A stretch of DNA of 42,317 nt from CAZTDD01 sp964612675 (GTDB lineage Bacteria > Hinthialibacterota > Hinthialibacteria > Hinthialibacterales > JAKPRU01). The DNA is taken from the NCBI GenBank assembly GCA_964612675.1, contig CAZTDD010000052.1:1-42317 (forward strand), given 5' to 3'. The translations under genes and the position numbers were made by a program. The notes below the pieces were generated by a model. The model made no database searches, had not been told where the DNA came from, and was given only the letters and a program-made list of their open reading frames with translations. This document shows positions 7,694 to 16,044 of this stretch, one piece after another (positions within the stretch are counted from its first letter, which is position 1; every line of letters begins with the position of its first letter).

Positions 7694-7722
7694 TTGACTT
7701 ATGGGAATGAAGGGCATATTTT
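7694..7722 (+). promoter_or_regulatory. Promoter of the secreted repeat-protein gene
   Basis: TTGACT (7694-7699), a 17-bp spacer and TATTTT (7717-7722). The predicted leader of about 158 nt contains a GC-rich hairpin with arms CCGGG (7751-7755) and CCCGG (7767-7771), extended inside by GCC/GGC. Confidence 0.5.
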
Positions 7723-7887
7723 GCCATTGTAGGAGTACCACGGGATCGGGCCGGGCCAGACGGCAACCCGGTGTTATGAAGATTTTGTGTATGGAGTTTT
7801 TCATCACTGAGCTGTCGAAAGAAAACGGAAACGGTCTTGTTTGTATTTCCTGCAATTTCTCGTATCAGAGAGGGAGGTCGTATCAAG

Positions 7888-9318
7888 ATGAAAAGGTTGG
7901 TGCTTATCCTGTTGGGCGTTGCCCTGGTAATGCCGGTTTGGGCTCAGGACGAACCGGTGAGTGCGGAAGAGGCAGGTCTCGTGCCGGTCACGGAAACCAC
8001 GTACATCAACGATTGGCCGTCGGACGGTGACCCGAGGAACAATGGTAACACGGAGAGTCTAGGCGTAGGAATCGTCGACAACGGCAATATCATCGTCGGA
8101 TGGGAAGACGACGGCGATGATATCTACGATTACGAGGCAGTCTGGGTTTTGTTCGATGCGGACGGGACCCCGATCATCGAGACTCCACAATCCTATTTCA
8201 ACAGTGAAGGCGAACCGACAAGCCCCCAACATGCGTGGGGACCCAAAATCAAAGCGAATCTGTTTGGATCGGGAATGGGAATGGGAGCGACGGCGTTCAG
8301 TCTCGCACTCGATATCCCTGAGTTTTTTGATGTAAACACAATCGGCGGCGACGCGAATTGGGCGGAGGATTTTCCGGCGGTACAGTTGCTGAACAATGCC
8401 GGAGAGCCCCTTGGTCTGCCTGTGCTCGGGATTAGCGATGAGTTTGCGGAACATGAAGGCGATGTCCGCATCGCGGATTGGAATTATCTCTCGAACGGAA
8501 ATATCGTGATCGCCGGTGAAAGTCGACAGGAGTTTGATCTGATTGACGAATTCGGCGGAGACGCTGCCGGAAGACACCCGATTTTCCGAATCGTGACACC
8601 CGACGGTACGGAAGTTGTTCCGGAAACCTTGATCAGCGAAGTGCCTGTTTCCGGTGAAATGTGGCACGGAATCGGTTCGATCGCCGATGGCTTTGCTGCC
8701 CGGTGGAGATCGGAAGGCCGTACAACGGTCCGTCTGTTCAACAATGACGGTACACCGAAAACAGGGAACATCGACCTGGGCGATTTGACCGAGCTTGAAG
8801 GGACCAGCGGAGGCGGCCGCGGCGATGGGGCCGGGTTCCATGGAAACGGTATTGACACCTATGTCGTCGCGAACGCTCAGGATGCGGATGATTTCCCCGG
8901 TGAGGAAGTCTATTTGACGGCGTTGAACGCCGACGGGTCGCTAAAGTGGACAACAGTAGCAAGTGACGATTTCGAATATGTCAATGCAGACCGAGTCGAC
9001 TGTGCGGTCAACGAAGCCGGTGACGTTATTGCGGTCTGGGCCGATGACAGTGTTGTGGCTCAAGGGATTCGAGTTGTCCAAGCTCGTGTGTTCGATGCGG
9101 AGGGAGCACCGGTTACGGGCACGTTCTACGTCAGCGAGAAAGAGACTCCGGACATCGCTGTCGGAGCTGCTCGTCGGCCTCGCGCATTCTGGCGCGGCGA
9201 CAAAATCGTAGTGGTATGGGAGTCGGAGAATAGCCCGGAGACCCCCAGCCGGGTGGTCACGATGCGGATTTTCGAGGCTCCCGAAGGGACAGGCGTCTCA
9301 GACTTCATGATCTACTGA
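7888..9318 (+). CDS. Secreted protein with beta-propeller-like repeats
   Basis: A 476-residue exported protein of unknown function. Residues 1-20 form a signal peptide ending in VWAQ. The mature part contains a repeated blade-like pattern ending in a turn such as LFDADGTPI, IVTPDGTEV, LFNNDGTPK, ALNADGSLK and VFDAEGAPV, each followed or preceded by strands like GNIIVGWED, GNIVIAGES, DVIAVWADD and KIVVVWESE. This suggests a beta-propeller of perhaps six to seven blades. The protein ends in TGVSDFMIY, resembling the tails of the two LamG proteins. The ATG at 7888 has a strong ribosome binding site (GGGAGG); the longer frame from 7837 lacks one. It has its own promoter and terminator. Confidence 0.8.
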   Translation: MKRLVLILLGVALVMPVWAQDEPVSAEEAGLVPVTETTYINDWPSDGDPRNNGNTESLGVGIVDNGNIIVGWEDDGDDIYDYEAVWVLFDADGTPIIETPQSYFNSEGEPTSPQHAWGPKIKANLFGSGMGMGATAFSLALDIPEFFDVNTIGGDANWAEDFPAVQLLNNAGEPLGLPVLGISDEFAEHEGDVRIADWNYLSNGNIVIAGESRQEFDLIDEFGGDAAGRHPIFRIVTPDGTEVVPETLISEVPVSGEMWHGIGSIADGFAARWRSEGRTTVRLFNNDGTPKTGNIDLGDLTELEGTSGGGRGDGAGFHGNGIDTYVVANAQDADDFPGEEVYLTALNADGSLKWTTVASDDFEYVNADRVDCAVNEAGDVIAVWADDSVVAQGIRVVQARVFDAEGAPVTGTFYVSEKETPDIAVGAARRPRAFWRGDKIVVVWESENSPETPSRVVTMRIFEAPEGTGVSDFMIY

Positions 9319-9347
9319 TTATTCGGTGCAACACGTGGGACAGTCCG

Positions 9348-9379
9348 GCGGGGGCGGCGGATACGCCGTCCCCGCTTTT
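9348..9379 (+). terminator. Rho-independent terminator after the secreted repeat-protein gene
   Basis: An 11-bp GC-rich stem (9348-9358 with 9365-9375, one G-T wobble), a 6-nt loop and a TTTT run at 9376-9379. This is the clearest intrinsic terminator in the window. Confidence 0.85.
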
Positions 9380-9439
9380 CTATTCGGGTCCTTTCGCATA
9401 TAAATAGGTATGAAACGAGACAACGTGAGGAGACCCTCT

Positions 9440-10495
9440 GTGAACCATCCATATAGACTAATTTCGCTACCATCCGGACTTTTCGCAACGGTATTTGTTC
9501 TTCTTTTTGCAGCAAACTGTGGCGAAGATTCATCTTCCGCCGGATTTCGAGTCACGATGATCGCCGACGTTGCGGGGCTCGGCGATAAGGGTTTTAACGA
9601 TGCCGGGTGGGCGGGCTGTCAAATGGCGGAGGAGAAGATCCCCGGTGTTGAAGCCAAGATTATTCAGTCAAAAGAACAGGTCGACTACCTTGCCAATCTC
9701 AGTCTGGCGGCAACGAACAGCGATGTTGTCGTCGCTCTTGGGTTTTTGATGATCGATGCCGTTAAACAGGGCGCGGAACGTCGTCCAGATACACCGTTCA
9801 TCTTCGTTGACGGCCTGATCGAAGCTCCCAACGTGGCGAGCATCGATTTCAAATCGGAAGAAGGGGCATTTCTGGCAGGAATTCTGGCCGCGTGCGTGAC
9901 GAAAACGGGTAAAGTGGGTGTCATGCCTGGCATGGATATCCCGCCGGTCGAAGCGTTTGTAACCGGATACCGGGCGGGCGTTCTCTGCGTAAATAAGACC
10001 CTCGGCAAGAATGTTCAAGTACTGAGCAAAACCATCGGATCATTCAACGATCCTGTAAAAGCGAAGTCGCTCGCAAAAGGCCTCTTCGATCAGAATGTCG
10101 ATATCATTTTCCAATTGGCGGGAAATAGCGGTCTGGGAGTTCTTGAAGCAGTCAAGGAAGCCCCTGAAGGGCATTACATGATCGGGGTCGATATCAATCA
10201 GGACGGTCTGCTTCCCGGCCGTGTCCTGACCAGTGTCCTCAAACGGATGGATCTGATGGTCTATCGAGAGATTAAGAAAGTGTATGACGGGGAATTCACA
10301 AGCGGCCAATACCTACTTGGGCTTGCCGAAGAGGCAATGAGCCTTACCGAAATGCGGTACACCAAACATCTCATTCCCGAGCATGCATTTGTGATGATCA
10401 AGAGGGCGAAACGATCTATCGTCGATGAAAAACTCGATCCGCCACGCTACTCGGAACAACTCCAAGACTTCGAACCGGTGGATCTGGCCCAATGA
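9440..10495 (+). CDS. BMP/PnrA-family substrate-binding lipoprotein
   Basis: A periplasmic binding protein of the BMP family (PnrA/TmpC/YufN), which capture nucleosides or related molecules for ABC import. Family elements seen are GDKGFNDAGWAG near the N-terminus, EEGAFLAGILAA, GSFNDPVKAK and the C-terminal YREIKKVYDGEF. The signal peptide ends in LLFAANCGED. This looks like a lipobox but has Asn just before the Cys, which is atypical. GTG at 9440 is preferred because GAGGAG lies 7 bp upstream; an in-frame ATG at 9410 has no ribosome binding site and falls close to a TATAAA (9399-9404) that may be its own -10. The stop codon overlaps the next start by 4 bp (ATGA), so the ATPase is translationally coupled. 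Confidence 0.9.
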   Translation: MNHPYRLISLPSGLFATVFVLLFAANCGEDSSSAGFRVTMIADVAGLGDKGFNDAGWAGCQMAEEKIPGVEAKIIQSKEQVDYLANLSLAATNSDVVVALGFLMIDAVKQGAERRPDTPFIFVDGLIEAPNVASIDFKSEEGAFLAGILAACVTKTGKVGVMPGMDIPPVEAFVTGYRAGVLCVNKTLGKNVQVLSKTIGSFNDPVKAKSLAKGLFDQNVDIIFQLAGNSGLGVLEAVKEAPEGHYMIGVDINQDGLLPGRVLTSVLKRMDLMVYREIKKVYDGEFTSGQYLLGLAEEAMSLTEMRYTKHLIPEHAFVMIKRAKRSIVDEKLDPPRYSEQLQDFEPVDLAQ

Positions 10496-11991
10496 CCGCT
10501 TTGCTGGCATGCCGACAGATTTGTAAGCGATTTGGGAGTATTGTCGCAAACGACGGCATAGATTTCGATCTGGTTCCGGGTGAAATCCATGCCCTGGTGG
10601 GTGAGAACGGCGCCGGAAAATCGACTCTAGTGGGCTGCATTTACGGTCTCCATCAACCCGACAGTGGTCAGATTGAGATAGACGGAAGTCCCGAACAAAT
10701 TTGCCATCCAAGAGAGGCCCTGGGTCTGGGGATCGGACTGGTTCAACAGCATTTCGTCCTGGTTCCACCGCTGACAGTGACCGAGAACATTGTCTTGGGG
10801 ACTGAGCCCCATCGGGGGGTTCGATTCGATCGACAAGCAGCACGAAAGGAAATCGCCGAGTTGTCGGAAAGGTTCGGCCTGTCACTCGATCCCGGTGAAC
10901 GAGTTCAGAACCTTTCCGTGGCGGAACGCCAGCAGGTTGAAATCGCCCGGGCGCTGTACCGGCGGGCACGAATTCTCATGCTCGATGAACCAACGGCGGT
11001 CCTCACCCCTCAGGAGAGCCGTCAGCTGCTGGAGAATCTCTCGCAGCTTCGCGAGCAGGGATTGGCCATTGTACTAATCACACATAGGATTCCCGAGACA
11101 ATGAGCGTCGCGGATCGGGTCACTGTTCTGCGGCGGGGCCGTGTGGTTCTTCATGATAGGCGCGAGAATCTCACTGACTCTCGTTTGGCTCAGGCCATTG
11201 TCGGCGAATATGAAACACTCGAGACAACAAAGAACAACCAACCGGGGAAAGTGCTCGTTCAACTCGACCATGTCTGTTCCGAACCCGGAAGCCGAGGGGT
11301 CGCACTGCGAGACATATCGCTTGACCTGCGCAGCGGAGAGATCGTCGGTGTCGCCGGGGTGAGCGGAAACGGCCAGCAGGAGTTGGTGGATGCTCTGATC
11401 GGTATTCTTCCGATGACCGGTGGGAAATATTGTGTTGCGGGGCGAGACCTCACAAACGCGACAACCAACAGGATTCGCCAATCGGACGTCGAAATCGCAT
11501 GTATCCTCCAGGATAGGCGCACCCAAGGTTTGCTGCTTTCGTTTTCTGTGACCGATAATCTTTTCCTTGGTCGGACCGCGCCGAATGAGAAATGGGGGAT
11601 TATCTCGCAACGCGAGCGGCAGACACAGGCGTGCGAACTCATCCGCCGGTTCGAGATCGCCGCACCGTCACCGGAAACACCGGCGGCCGCACTGTCCGGC
11701 GGGCATCAACAACGGGTCATCGCCGCGAGAGAATTGTCGGGAGATCCTTGTTTGATTATCGCACACGATCCGACAAGGGGGCTGGATGTCCGCGCAGCAT
11801 CGAGAGTCCGCAACCTTCTCCTAGAAGCCTGCGATCGAGGGGCTGCGATTTTGCTGATCTCTTCCGATTTGGATGAGATCATGACGGTCGCGGATCGGAT
11901 CGCCGTGTTGTACGAGGGCGGAATTCGAGCGATTCTGCCTGCCGATTCCGCTACCTCAGAGGAATTAGGGAAAGCGATGGCTGGAGTGTGA
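10492..11991 (+). CDS. Nucleoside/sugar-type ABC transporter, double ATPase subunit
   Basis: A 499-residue protein with two tandem nucleotide-binding domains, as in YufO/NupO and RbsA. The first has Walker A GENGAGKST (about residue 38), signature LSVAERQQ (about 141) and Walker B ILMLDEP. The second has a degenerate Walker A (GVSGNGQQE, lacking the Lys-Ser/Thr), signature LSGGHQQR (about 400) and LIIAHDPTRG. A degenerate second P-loop is normal for this subfamily. It would energise uptake of whatever the BMP lipoprotein binds. The two permease genes that usually follow (YufP/YufQ type) are absent; a DUF362 gene comes next. Confidence 0.93.
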   Translation: MTALLACRQICKRFGSIVANDGIDFDLVPGEIHALVGENGAGKSTLVGCIYGLHQPDSGQIEIDGSPEQICHPREALGLGIGLVQQHFVLVPPLTVTENIVLGTEPHRGVRFDRQAARKEIAELSERFGLSLDPGERVQNLSVAERQQVEIARALYRRARILMLDEPTAVLTPQESRQLLENLSQLREQGLAIVLITHRIPETMSVADRVTVLRRGRVVLHDRRENLTDSRLAQAIVGEYETLETTKNNQPGKVLVQLDHVCSEPGSRGVALRDISLDLRSGEIVGVAGVSGNGQQELVDALIGILPMTGGKYCVAGRDLTNATTNRIRQSDVEIACILQDRRTQGLLLSFSVTDNLFLGRTAPNEKWGIISQRERQTQACELIRRFEIAAPSPETPAAALSGGHQQRVIAARELSGDPCLIIAHDPTRGLDVRAASRVRNLLLEACDRGAAILLISSDLDEIMTVADRIAVLYEGGIRAILPADSATSEELGKAMAGV

Positions 11992-12028
11992 AGTGAAACC
12001 GATCCTCGCCCGGCGTGAATCCGGTAGT

Positions 12029-12050
12029 CGCCCGGCGTATAGTCCGGGCG
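12029..12050 (+). terminator. Hairpin between the ABC ATPase and DUF362 genes
   Basis: CGCCCGG (12029-12035) pairs with CCGGGCG (12044-12050); flanking TAG/CTA can extend the stem. There is no T-run. An incomplete copy of the left arm occurs just upstream (about 12008-12024). It may be a repeat element or a weak terminator. Confidence 0.4.
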
Positions 12051-12113
12051 CTACTGTCCCTGCTCTTTTCGGCCATGATTTGTTAGGTAAGACAGTAAGG
12101 AGAATAACTGCTT

Positions 12114-13082
12114 ATGCCCGCTATGGTCGCTTTGGAACGTTGCGATAATTACCAGATCGACGCTGTGGTGAACGCGACGCGAAGCATGTTGGATCGCCTC
12201 GGCGGAATTTCCTCATTCATCCAACCGGGGAGCCGAGTACTGCTCAAACCGAACATGCTTAGTGGCGATAAGCCGGAGCGCGCGGTAACAACTCATCCAT
12301 CCATCATCGAAGCAATGATCGTGTTGTGTCGGGAACTCCATGCAGAACCCGTCGTGGGAGACAGTCCGGCAATGGGAACGGCGCGGAAAACATCAAGGGG
12401 ATGCGGAATCGCAGAAGTATGCAAAAAGTATGATGTTCCTGTACTCGATCTGGGGACATCGCTTTCTGGAAAAGCAGATCCTGTGGACGGGGTCGAACGT
12501 CCGCAGATTTCCGACCGACTGGCTGAGTTCGACGTCCTTGTGAATCTCCCCAAAGTCAAAGTTCACCAACAGATTTATCTCTCGCTGGCGGTCAAGAATC
12601 TATTCGGATGTATTCCCGGAAGAAGAAAGGCGTTGTGGCATTTACGCCTTCGGAAAAGTGTCGATCAGTTTGGGCGTATGCTTGTAGCGAATCTCACGAA
12701 AATCCGGCCGACGATTAGTATCGCGGATGCAGTGATTGCGATGGAGCGCTCCGGCCCACGAGGCGGAGTTCCACGACATACGGGGCTGTTGGGCGCAAGT
12801 GCAGACCCTGTCGCGTTGGATCGGGTCTTGATCGAACTCTTGGGAGCCAAACTGGAAGATTATCCTGTACTGAAAGCGGCCCGAGAATTGGGCGTGGGGG
12901 AAACAACACTCGAGAACATCGATGTCAGGGGTCTTTCAATTGAGGAAGCAAGAATCGACGATTTCGTGTTGATCGAAAAGAAGGAGATGATGCCGATCGG
13001 GTTCAGCCTTCCCCACATCATCCGTGGCCTATGGCGTCAATTCAGAGGGCAAACGCTTCCACCTGCAGGAAAGCCGGTTTAA
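12114..13082 (+). CDS. DUF362-domain protein
   Basis: A 322-residue protein of the DUF362 family, whose biochemical role is not firmly established. Characteristic segments are VLLKPNMLSGDKPERAVTTHP, VVGDSPAMGTA, VLVNLPKVKVHQQIYLSLAV and VKNLFGCIPG, followed by ADAVIAMERSGPRGGVPRHTG. There is no C-terminal ferredoxin-like Fe-S domain, which some relatives carry. AAGGAG about 10 bp upstream supports the ATG at 12114; a second in-frame ATG lies at 12123. It is separated from the ABC ATPase by about 120 bp containing a hairpin, so it is probably an independent unit. It converges on the M16 peptidase gene, with 12 bp between stop codons. Confidence 0.87.
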   Translation: MPAMVALERCDNYQIDAVVNATRSMLDRLGGISSFIQPGSRVLLKPNMLSGDKPERAVTTHPSIIEAMIVLCRELHAEPVVGDSPAMGTARKTSRGCGIAEVCKKYDVPVLDLGTSLSGKADPVDGVERPQISDRLAEFDVLVNLPKVKVHQQIYLSLAVKNLFGCIPGRRKALWHLRLRKSVDQFGRMLVANLTKIRPTISIADAVIAMERSGPRGGVPRHTGLLGASADPVALDRVLIELLGAKLEDYPVLKAARELGVGETTLENIDVRGLSIEEARIDDFVLIEKKEMMPIGFSLPHIIRGLWRQFRGQTLPPAGKPV

Positions 13083-13094
13083 TCCCGAATCTCA

Positions 13095-14624
13095 TCAATC
13101 GCGGGGACGGACAATCTTTGCGACGGTTCGATTGGAAGAGACGAAGTATCTCTTAACGAATTCCTGAATATCGGAAACAGTAATCGCTTCACGCCGTTCC
13201 ACAAGTGTGTTGATGTAACGCCAGTCGTCCATGCCTTCATACTTTGCGATTTCAGCAGCGGTTTTCTCGCTACTGTCAAGTATCTGAAAAAAATCGATTC
13301 GCAGCCGCTCTTTCGCATCACGTAATTCCGACTGGTTGACCGGTTTCTTCGCAAGAATTTCAAATTCCTCGTCCAAACTCGCAATCAAATCCGAAACAGT
13401 ATGAGAGGATTGAGGAAACAGTGCGAAAATGAAGAGACCGGGATACTTATCCGGTCCTCCCCACGCATTTACACGCTCGGCAATTCCTTCTTCAACGACC
13501 ATCTTGTTGTACAGACGCGATGATTCTCCTCCCGCCAATAATTCTTGTAGAATATCCGCTACATATTGATCGGGATGACCGATAGCGGGTTTGTGATAGG
13601 CCACATAAGCCAGGGGTTTTTGATCGCTTTCGATCCGCACAATTCGCTCACCGCGCTGCTCGGGCTCGATAGTCTGCACCGGTGGCGGCAACGGGCGTGA
13701 AGGGATGTCGCCAAAATAACGTTTGATGATTGGCACAGCGGTAACAGGATCGATATCAATGACCAGGATTATTGCACAATTATTCGGGCTGTAGTACCGG
13801 TTCCAGAAATCGCGAAGGTCTGAGCGGGCGATCGATTGAATATCCGAAGTCCATCCAATGACAGGCCGCTGATAGGGGTGAGCGACGAAAGCGGTACAAA
13901 TGAGTTGTTCGCGCAGCGCACCTTCGAGATCATCTTCGAATACGCGCCGGCGTTCTTTTACGACGACATCGCGTTCACGGTAGAAGCCACGGAAGACCGG
14001 TTCACGCATCCGGTCCGATTCCAGGCGGCACCACAACTCCAGCCGGTCCGAGGGAATCGAAGCATAGAGACGCGTATAGTCCGCACTCGTGGAAGCATTA
14101 ACACCGGCAATATCGTTATTGGCATAAATCGCTAAGAACTCATCTTGTACAATCAGTCTGTTGTGTTCTCGTTGCAAAGAAGCCAGTCGGCTCTCTAGAT
14201 CCCGGATTACCTGGGATTTTTTTCCCCTGTCCTTTCTACTCTGCCGGCCGATAGCCTCGGCGATTTCGTCAATCTGTTCCATAAGCGGGATTTCACTGTC
14301 GTAATCCCGTGTGCCAATTGTCTTGGTCCCTTTGAACATCATGTGTTCAAGGAGATGCGCTATACCGGTGAGGCCGCAAGGTTCGTTGACGGAACCGACC
14401 TTATAGACAATCTCAGTCGCAATCCGTGACGACTTCGGATATTCGACAATGAGAATTTTCAATCCATTATCGAGAGTGAATTCCTGAATAGGGAGTCTGA
14501 ACGAATCGTCCGCGCAGATCCGAGACAATGCAGAGAGCAGAAGCAGCAGCACGGAAAGACAAACGATAATAATGCTGCGTCTTGTCGAGAGAGGTTTCCG
14601 CACGCAACATACTTGAATGTCCAT
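13095..14624 (-). CDS. M16-family zinc peptidase, exported
   Basis: A 509-residue insulinase-type (inverzincin) metallopeptidase. The zinc motif HLLEH is at about residues 90-94 (AHLLEHMMFKG); a further Glu in the following region, probably in RERDVVVKERRR, would complete the site. A C-terminal M16_C domain includes LLAGGESSRLYNKMV. A hydrophobic segment at about residues 18-36 is a signal peptide or membrane anchor, so the enzyme acts in the periplasm or at the membrane. The ATG at 14624 is preferred: it is 15 bp after the stop of the upstream PHP gene and starts a proper signal sequence, whereas a longer frame from 14684 would overlap that gene. Substrate unknown. Confidence 0.9.
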   Translation of the reverse strand: MDIQVCCVRKPLSTRRSIIIVCLSVLLLLLSALSRICADDSFRLPIQEFTLDNGLKILIVEYPKSSRIATEIVYKVGSVNEPCGLTGIAHLLEHMMFKGTKTIGTRDYDSEIPLMEQIDEIAEAIGRQSRKDRGKKSQVIRDLESRLASLQREHNRLIVQDEFLAIYANNDIAGVNASTSADYTRLYASIPSDRLELWCRLESDRMREPVFRGFYRERDVVVKERRRVFEDDLEGALREQLICTAFVAHPYQRPVIGWTSDIQSIARSDLRDFWNRYYSPNNCAIILVIDIDPVTAVPIIKRYFGDIPSRPLPPPVQTIEPEQRGERIVRIESDQKPLAYVAYHKPAIGHPDQYVADILQELLAGGESSRLYNKMVVEEGIAERVNAWGGPDKYPGLFIFALFPQSSHTVSDLIASLDEEFEILAKKPVNQSELRDAKERLRIDFFQILDSSEKTAAEIAKYEGMDDWRYINTLVERREAITVSDIQEFVKRYFVSSNRTVAKIVRPRD

Positions 14625-14638
14625 CGCCTCAAGAGAAC

Positions 14639-15544
14639 CTATTGGAAAGCGTTGCGAAAGAAGAAGGGATTGCTCCAGGCACACCGACCGTCCGCATCGA
14701 CTATTTCAATCCGTGCATAAAGGGCATCTGGATGGAATTCGAGCAAAACCCGTTCAATCGTGTCCCCCGGTTCAGCCCAACGTGAGCTTCCTAAGTGCCT
14801 GTCGCAGAGGACATGAACAGCCTGAGCGGGAGAACACTCAACAGAGACACGGTGGTTCTCAAACCGGATATCATGGATTTCAGGTCCCATCGTGGCGTAG
14901 AACCACCCCGCACGCAAAGCCTGGATGACGCCGTCGACTGTCAGATCTGCTGTCCGGACCATCGTCCACCCACCGAAAGCATCTTCGATTCCCAGAAAGT
15001 GGGAATCATCCACGCCAAGGCCCCAGAGTTTTCGTCCCCGCGAAAGAAGATCGTCCCAGTGCACGGCGGATATTCCAATACCTTGCTGATAGTGAGTCGA
15101 CCAATTGATCACTTCCAGCGCTTCGATCCCTCCAATCGGGAGAACGTCCGTAACCGACAGAGACGACCAGTAGGGGTGTGCTAAGAAGACGAAGCGCTCC
15201 GGATCTTCCAAAAGACACATCACGCGATCAACGGTCGGTTCGCCGTCCTTCCACGGCTGATTGCGAAGATTGAGGACAACGAAGTGAAAGCTTTCGCCAA
15301 TTTCCGGTTGACCGACATCGTATTCTACCGCGGGGATCACAACCATTCCGTGGTCATCGAGGCCGTCCGACAGGGTGATAACGTTGTGATCCGTTATCGC
15401 AAGAACGTCATATCCCCGATCATAATAGACATCCAAGAGTCCCTGGGGGGTCTTGCTGCCATCGGAGTTAGTAGAATGGCAATGGAGGTTGGCCCGAAGC
15501 CACATGCCGGACTGCTCGAAAGGATTACTGTGGTTATTGAACAT
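14639..15544 (-). CDS. PHP-domain phosphoesterase-like protein
   Basis: A 301-residue member of the polymerase and histidinol phosphatase (PHP) superfamily. Metal-binding motifs appear in order: NLHCHSTNSDG near the N-terminus, AITDHN, a glutamate in VIPAVEYD, FLAHPYW and GVDDSHFLG. These are the usual ligands of a trinuclear metal centre used to hydrolyse phosphate esters. The substrate is unknown. The length suits stand-alone PHP hydrolases with a small C-terminal beta domain. ATG at 15544 has GAGG 6 bp upstream; a TTG one codon earlier is also in frame. It precedes the M16 peptidase gene by 14 bp on the same strand, so the two are probably co-transcribed. Confidence 0.88.
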   Translation of the reverse strand: MFNNHSNPFEQSGMWLRANLHCHSTNSDGSKTPQGLLDVYYDRGYDVLAITDHNVITLSDGLDDHGMVVIPAVEYDVGQPEIGESFHFVVLNLRNQPWKDGEPTVDRVMCLLEDPERFVFLAHPYWSSLSVTDVLPIGGIEALEVINWSTHYQQGIGISAVHWDDLLSRGRKLWGLGVDDSHFLGIEDAFGGWTMVRTADLTVDGVIQALRAGWFYATMGPEIHDIRFENHRVSVECSPAQAVHVLCDRHLGSSRWAEPGDTIERVLLEFHPDALYARIEIVDADGRCAWSNPFFFRNAFQ

Positions 15545-16044
15545 CAAATCCTCGAAAGAATCGACTTACGGCATTCATTTTACTAGATTTACACAAACAT
15601 AGACCCTTCTTGCAGTCAGTCGGCGTAAATGCGGTCCGAGGTTCAGCCGTGGTATCTGACACAAGACATCAAAACGCGCTATTATGAGTTGAGAACTGAA
15701 CTGTAACAAGAATGCCCCCAATATCGTTCAATTAGCGAAACTTATTCCATTCGTTCTTCGTATTACTAGAAGTGAGCTTTTTTGAGGAGAGGTCTCGTCA
15801 CAAAATCTTTGCGTTCGGTACCAACGACTCGACGGGGATATTCGCTCCAGGCCTCGCCCTCTATGGTCCATCAGAAAAGACTCACCTTAATGGCAGCCGG
15901 GGCAGGATGAGTTCGATGAAGAAAAACGTTATTTTTCTTGCCATTTGGTCAATAAAACGAGGCACAGGAACGTTATTTACAAGATGCACTCTTCAAATGT
16001 CGCAACCGTGTGTCGCAACCGTGAATCGGAGGAGTCGGTAAGCA
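15545..16044. other. 500-bp intergenic region before the secretion cluster
   Basis: Divergent region between the PHP gene (minus) and gspE (plus). No gene is seen. Near the gspE end an 11-bp direct repeat, GTCGCAACCGT (15999-16009 and 16012-16022), sits just upstream of a strong ribosome binding site GGAGGAG (16028-16034). The repeat could be a regulator site or part of the leader. I found no convincing -35/-10 pair for the secretion operon, although one is expected here. Confidence 0.5.

Noticed and set aside
8059..8841. 260-codon minus-strand open frame
   Set aside because: It is antisense to the secreted repeat protein and shows no family features.
10313..10969. 218-codon minus-strand open frame
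   Set aside because: It spans the antisense of the BMP and ATPase genes, both of which have firm motifs.
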